Assembly (NCBI GenBank): GCA_004151065.3
Contig: NWUY0300008275.1
Span: 78,787 to 90,692 of the forward strand
Length of the DNA: 11,906 nt
Source of the DNA: Larix sibirica
Lineage: Eukaryota > Streptophyta > Pinopsida > Pinales > Pinaceae
Direction of reading: 5' to 3'
Shown: positions 7,955 to 11,906 of the stretch, piece after piece
Layout of the letters: each line of letters starts with the position of its first letter
Position numbering within the stretch: position 1 is the stretch's first letter
Notes under the pieces: model-generated
What the model was told of the DNA's origin: nothing
Databases searched by the model: none
The model's input: the letters and a program-made list of their open reading frames with translations, nothing else
Position numbers and translations under genes: made by a program

Positions 7955-8954
7955 TAATGTTTACATATATTACGTTCATTACAATCCATGATTCAATGTG
8001 ACATGACCATCATCATCATCCTTAGTACAAAATAATGTCCATATGCCCACATAGATAGGAACAAATGCACTTGTAAAAATGTAAACAAAGGATGGTGGCA
8101 TATCTCTAATAACTTGATCATTAATAAATTAAAAAAATATAGACGTTATAATTCAAATATGCATTATAAGTGTAACTAGAATTAAATAGTGACACGTCCT
8201 TGCTCTTTTGCGAAATAGGTATTTTTAAACTGTGCATGAAAATTATCATACAATGTCATGGAGTTTTCAATGTAATTAATGTAATTGGTGATCTATTAGA
8301 TAAGAATGTCACCTATTTCTATTTCTTTAATGATGGCACATACAAAATGTGTAGTTTAAAACAACCAACGAATACTCTAACCCTTTTCTCATTAAAGAGA
8401 CATGTTAGAATATTCATACTGTTACTTATTTAATAAGCATTCCACTTCGCTCTTATAATTTCCTACCCATATTGTAACTTGGTTAATATTACAGGTAATT
8501 CAAGCATAATTAAGAAATTGAGAACGAAATTATGAGAATGACTAACTAGGTTAATTATGTAGAAAAATCTCTCAATGTACGTTACGAGATATCAAATATT
8601 TCTATGTTCCCTCGTACACAACAATATTTGGATATGTAAATTCATTTAATTGAATGATTTAAAATTGATTTTGAAACAAAAATTGCTATATAGAGAAAAT
8701 TAAAAGGGTATTTGTCACACATGGGATTCTTTGAAACGAAACTCTATTTGGCCATTTGCATCCAAATTCTAAAAATGCTTTCACACCAGGAATTTTATTC
8801 AAAGTTTCTACCAGTCAAAGTAAAAATACATCTCCAATAATTGGGCTCTTCTTTCCTTCCACGTCTCATGTATTAAAAGGGTAGATACCGGGGAAGCATT
8901 GTTGTAGTAAATGAAATAGATTGAATGGGCCAAACCTTAAATCGACGGAGCAAT

Positions 8955-8979
8955 CCATGTTTCTCAACGAAAAACATGG
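8955..8979. repeat. Short inverted repeat (8-bp stem)
   Basis: CCATGTTT at 8955-8962 and AAACATGG at 8972-8979 are perfect reverse complements around a 9-base loop. No neighbouring gene or U-tract gives it a terminator role, so it may be chance or the remnant of a small element. Confidence 0.5.
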
Positions 8980-9162
8980 CCTAATTAAATTTGAAGGCTT
9001 TAAATGGGGAGAAAATCTAGCCCCTGTAATGATGTAATCATTGCCTTTATGTTTGGAGACTAGGTGAGAATTGGTCGTTGTCCATTCCCTTTATCCTCTA
9101 CGGATTGTACATGACCCATGCTACCAGACACCAAAAATCACATGTCATACTAGCACTCAGGT

Positions 9163-9290
9163 AACCTAGACACTTGGCTACTTCTGATAGTTCTATTATG
9201 ACTTTGTTATGGATTGACAGCTGGACATATTTTAGTATTTCGCATATTAATAATAAGTTATATTTTTCTATGAAAACCTAGACACTTGGC
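9163..9290. repeat. Exact 16-bp direct repeat flanking 96 bp
   Basis: AACCTAGACACTTGGC occurs at 9163-9178 and again at 9275-9290, and the bases outside the repeats do not match. The 96 bp between them (9179-9274) are AT-rich. The length falls in the range of target-site duplications made by L1- and SINE-type insertions, so the enclosed segment may be a short, 5'-truncated non-LTR insert. A local duplication is the alternative. There is no proper poly(A) tail, only a short run of A before the second copy. Confidence 0.6.
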
Positions 9291-9447
9291 AAACGAAACC
9301 CTTGTCCTTATCCACAATGCAGACATCATCACTACAAAGAATGACAAAAATATAGATAAATCAATATTTAAACAATTTAAAATAATATAGAAAATTATGT
9401 ACATTATGATGCATAGTGTAAGGATATATTAATATGTCTATGCAATG

Positions 9448-9470
9448 ATTATGTCTCACAGAGACATAAT
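9448..9470. repeat. Perfect hairpin, 10-bp stem and 3-base loop
   Basis: ATTATGTCTC, a loop of ACA, then GAGACATAAT. The pairing is perfect and stops abruptly at both outer ends. It lies in AT-rich intergenic sequence, and no function is indicated. Confidence 0.7.
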
Positions 9471-9522
9471 AATGTACATATAGAGAATCACAGGGTATTT
9501 TTTAAGGATGATAAAAGTATAC

Positions 9523-9526
9523 TNNT
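9523..9526. other. Two unresolved bases (NN)
   Basis: Two N bases stand at 9524-9525, and a single N at 921. They mark assembly or base-call uncertainty and could hide small indels, so the 9448-9540 and 913-930 neighbourhoods should be read with care. Confidence 0.9.
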
Positions 9527-9922
9527 TAAACTTAGAGAAAAGAGTTACTGGTAGGACAAAATTTCAATTTAGGGGTTGATTTTAAAGTTTTTGTTTCAAT
9601 AGTACCAATTGTTAAGGCTATAGTTTCAAACAAACTGTAATTTTAACCTTGGATAAAAGGGTCATTCTAGTATCACCACTTTTTGAAATCAGGATAAAAA
9701 CAACCAGTAAATGTGACCTCCAAAAAGTGAGAACTCTACAGTTTTTTTTTTCTTTCCAATTGATGACTTTGATGCAACCTTTCTTTTTGATGTCTAACTA
9801 ATCAATGAAAGCTATGAATTTTGTTTAGATCATATGGAGGAATATTTTATGTTGGTATTTTATTTTTTGTCCTTAGTTTGTTGGGTAAATATTTACAATC
9901 TCACTATTTGTATAAATATTGA

Positions 9923-10399
9923 GTTTTGTACAACCTCCACAACAAGTCACATTCATATTTCAACCCATTTGCACAATGTTTAACTAGATTAGATTTGATA
10001 TTCTAAACCTCATGGGTGAGGATTTTTTTATGGTGTTTATTAGGACATGGGGCTTTGGAAGAGAAGCCTGACATGTTTAGGACATTTAAGAATTGGTGAA
10101 AATCTCAAGCAATGATTGGAGGTGAAAGGTTATATTACAAGAATGGACAACTTTTCACCACCTATAAACTTAGCCAACAAATGGTGGTTCTCTGGTTTTA
10201 TGTTGGGAAGAATTTGTGAGCCAACAAGGATGATGGAACATCAAATTATTCAAGTGAAGGCATAAAAGTACAAATCCCAATTGAAGTTTGTGAAGGGATA
10301 CAGGTAGACATAGAAGGTTTAGTCCACATGCATGACATTTGACAATGGAAATTGGTATGGATTATGTTGCTACGTGAAAGGATACACATACATATATGA
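9923..10399 (+). pseudogene. Weak, stop-interrupted reading frame of unknown origin
   Basis: One + strand frame reads for about 158 codons with only four internal stops: TAA at 10004-10006 and TGA at 10097-10099, 10217-10219 and 10340-10342. It ends at a TGA at 10397-10399. That is fewer stops than AT-rich sequence should give. The peptide has a varied, protein-like composition, with segments such as GGERLYYKNGQLFTTYKLS, VVLWFYVGKNL and IPIEVCEGIQVDIEGLVH, but I recognise no family. The three TGA codons could each come from CGA by cytosine deamination, the usual decay of methylated repeats. It could be a dead transposon ORF or chance, and I lean only slightly to the former. Confidence 0.25.
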
Positions 10400-11150
10400 T
10401 TGACACATATATGGATAAAGCGTAATATTTTACGAGGATAAAACATAGGTTTTGAAGGCCCAAAAGAGATATTCTGACATCATACCAAGGTACTTGACAA
10501 GACACATTTCAATGTGTGATTACAAGTGCAATAATGAATAAGAGGGTATAAATGTAGATTCCTTGTATTGTGATGGATAAGAAACCATAATGGATGTAAA
10601 AAAGAGATGTTTTAAACCAGATCCAATATAATAGTAGAAGTAAGGGGTGTGAGATTAAAATACCCTCTGAGTTAAAAGGAAATCACCATTGCACATGTAA
10701 AGGGATAAAGGTTAAGAGCATAGGCCCCTCGGTGACTAATTACGAAATGGGCACATAAAAGGATGGATACATGGTTGTGGGGAAAGTACGTTGACTTGTA
10801 GTTTAATGACAGTGTTGGGTTAAGTGGTGAGGAGTACAATATAAGGCATGATTTAAGTTTTCACCAAATAATAATTTGGTTTGGAATAGTGATTTGCAAT
10901 CACTCAGCCTATGGATGAATCGAATCACCACACTGAACTTGGATTAATTTTGAAGAATGATTTTTCTTATCTTTATCTATTTCATTGTGCATTAAATCAA
11001 TTTGTTTAATTTACTTTCAAACTATAACTTAAATGATGAAAACAATGCTTAAGAACACAAATATACATGGCAATAACATTGAGATTACCTTGAAATGGGA
11101 GTGAAATGGGAAAACCAACAAATAATGGCCTTTGATGGGTCTTCATCATT
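10400..11150. other. Anonymous sequence
   Basis: No gene is supported. The first part, to about 10860, is purine-rich on the + strand. A small inverted repeat (ACCAAAT-AATA-ATTTGGT) lies at 10863-10880. Confidence 0.5.
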
Positions 11151-11751
11151 TTAGGAGTTATATCCAAGGGCCACTCTCATTGAGTGTTCATACTCTCCCA
11201 ACATTCTATGACAATATTTATTTTTCCCAAGACAAGCTTGTATTATGCTTTTCATCATAGTGGTCTTTGGAACAATCCTATTTCTTTTCATGTCTTCCTC
11301 TTCAAAATTGATAACCATTTTATTTTGTGGAAGAGATCATACTCTCAATGAGATTGTTGTATTCCCAATCTCTTCATGGACATTCTTGCTCCAAACATGG
11401 ATAGATTCAATGTTTGATTCTTCTTCTCACCATCTTCAAAACTATCCTCTAATTTTGGAAACAAGTACATAAAGTTATAGTACTCTCGGTCTTGGTCCTC
11501 TTTTTTACCAAATACATTAAAGATATAGAACTAACCAAACAACCCATGTTGTCTTTGGGTTTGCTTTAGCTCTCTAGCTCTCCATGTCCTCCCTCTTTTG
11601 GTATTTTTTCTTAACTCTCAATGCATTTATTACTTTCCTCTAACTATTCCATTTCATTGAGATCAAAAAAGTTGTTACAAATACCACTCCCAATACCTGT
11701 ATAGATGCCCCAAATTATACCAATGAAACTCCCCAACGTAACTAGGCTCAT
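11151..11751 (-). other. Three short unrecognised open stretches, minus strand
   Basis: Reading leftwards on the minus strand there are three ATG-started stretches in three different frames. The first is 11751-11644 (35 codons, hydrophobic and Gly-rich, with GSFIGIIWGIYTGIG). The second is 11470-11345 (41 codons, charged, with KLEDSFEDGEKKN). The third is 11318-11151 (55 codons, with NFEEEDMKRNRIVPKTTMMK). After 11644 the first frame also reads on for about 60 codons broken by only three stops. None matches a family I know. A decayed gene or exons is possible, but chance in pyrimidine-rich + strand sequence explains them equally well. The 75-codon + strand frame over the same place is treated as a shadow. 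Confidence 0.15.
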
Positions 11752-11906
11752 TTAATGGATTTTAGGCAATACAATTCTTTTTATTTGTTGATCTATACAC
11801 ATACCATCATTCTTTTTTTTCAAACAAGAAAAAAAGTGTGTTACACAATATTCATAGAATAAATAAAAAATAAAAAAAATCTAATTCTGAACATAATAAG
11901 TTCATC
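11752..11906. other. AT-rich end of window with homopolymer runs
   Basis: There is a run of eight or more T at about 11812-11820, followed by A-rich tracts (AAAAAAAG, and AAATAAAAAATAAAAAAAA near 11862-11880). These could belong to a repeat continuing past the window. Nothing else is identifiable. Confidence 0.4.

Larger units (their letters stand above)
7261..9162. other. AT-rich non-coding sequence
   Basis: I see no gene here. The longest open frame (8200-8433, + strand, 77 codons) has no recognisable domain and a composition expected of AT-rich noise. There are scattered homopolymer runs (T8 near 7478-7485, A8 near 7646-7653), a small CCAAAGG double near 7654-7667, a short (CAT)n at about 8008-8020 and the features listed separately. 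A TATA-like CTCTATAAAA near 7640 has no supported downstream gene. Confidence 0.6.

Noticed and set aside
8200-8433. 77-codon + strand open frame
   Set aside because: It has no domain, no supporting context and a composition typical of AT-rich noise.
11245-11472. 75-codon + strand open frame
   Set aside because: It has a hydrophobic and Ser-rich low-complexity composition and no recognisable family. It is probably chance in pyrimidine-rich sequence.
1-11906. tRNA, rRNA, or a novel defence or biosynthetic system
   Set aside because: I found no tRNA-like A and B box pair, no rRNA core sequence and no intact multi-gene cluster on either strand.

Overview
This window looks like nuclear intergenic DNA from a plant with a large, repeat-rich genome. 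It is AT-rich and shows no intact cellular gene, no dense operon-like coding, and no tRNA or rRNA gene. Its one clearly recognisable component is a decayed non-LTR retrotransposon whose two-ORF layout (an ORF1 with a zinc knuckle of the plant DUF4283/zf-CCHC_4 kind, then an APE-type endonuclease plus reverse transcriptase) is typical of plant L1-clade LINEs. A gymnosperm or another large-genome seed plant fits the picture, but the sequence alone does not fix the species.

Layout, left to right. Positions 1-1780 are purine-rich on the + strand and contain two tandem copies of a unit of about 510 bp (about 418-920 and 931-1430), with faint traces of further copies on either side. Positions 1791-1975 are a degenerate minisatellite with a period near 40 bp. 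From about 1971 to 7260 a LINE runs on the minus strand: a CpG-rich leader at 7030-7260, an ORF1 remnant at 4887-7029 and an ORF2 remnant at 1971-4890. Both ORFs are dead. ORF1 has at least three frameshifts and several stops. ORF2 keeps one frame with five in-frame stops through the endonuclease half, then changes frame about six times through the reverse transcriptase half. The LINE has its 5' end but no 3' UTR or poly(A), because the minisatellite replaces it.

Positions 7261-9920 are AT-rich and non-coding, with a short ATT microsatellite, two small hairpins and an exact 16-bp direct repeat flanking 96 bp. Positions 9923-10399 hold a weak, unrecognised, stop-interrupted reading frame on the + strand. 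Positions 11151-11751 hold three short, unrecognised open stretches on the minus strand in different frames. The rest is anonymous.

The genes do not work together as a system. Nothing in the window appears functional as protein-coding DNA, and I found no undescribed biological system here. The points worth a second look are the pattern of LINE decay (lost catalytic residues, stops in methylation-type contexts, an unusual 3' truncation), the ~510-bp tandem unit, and the possible small insertion at 9163-9290.
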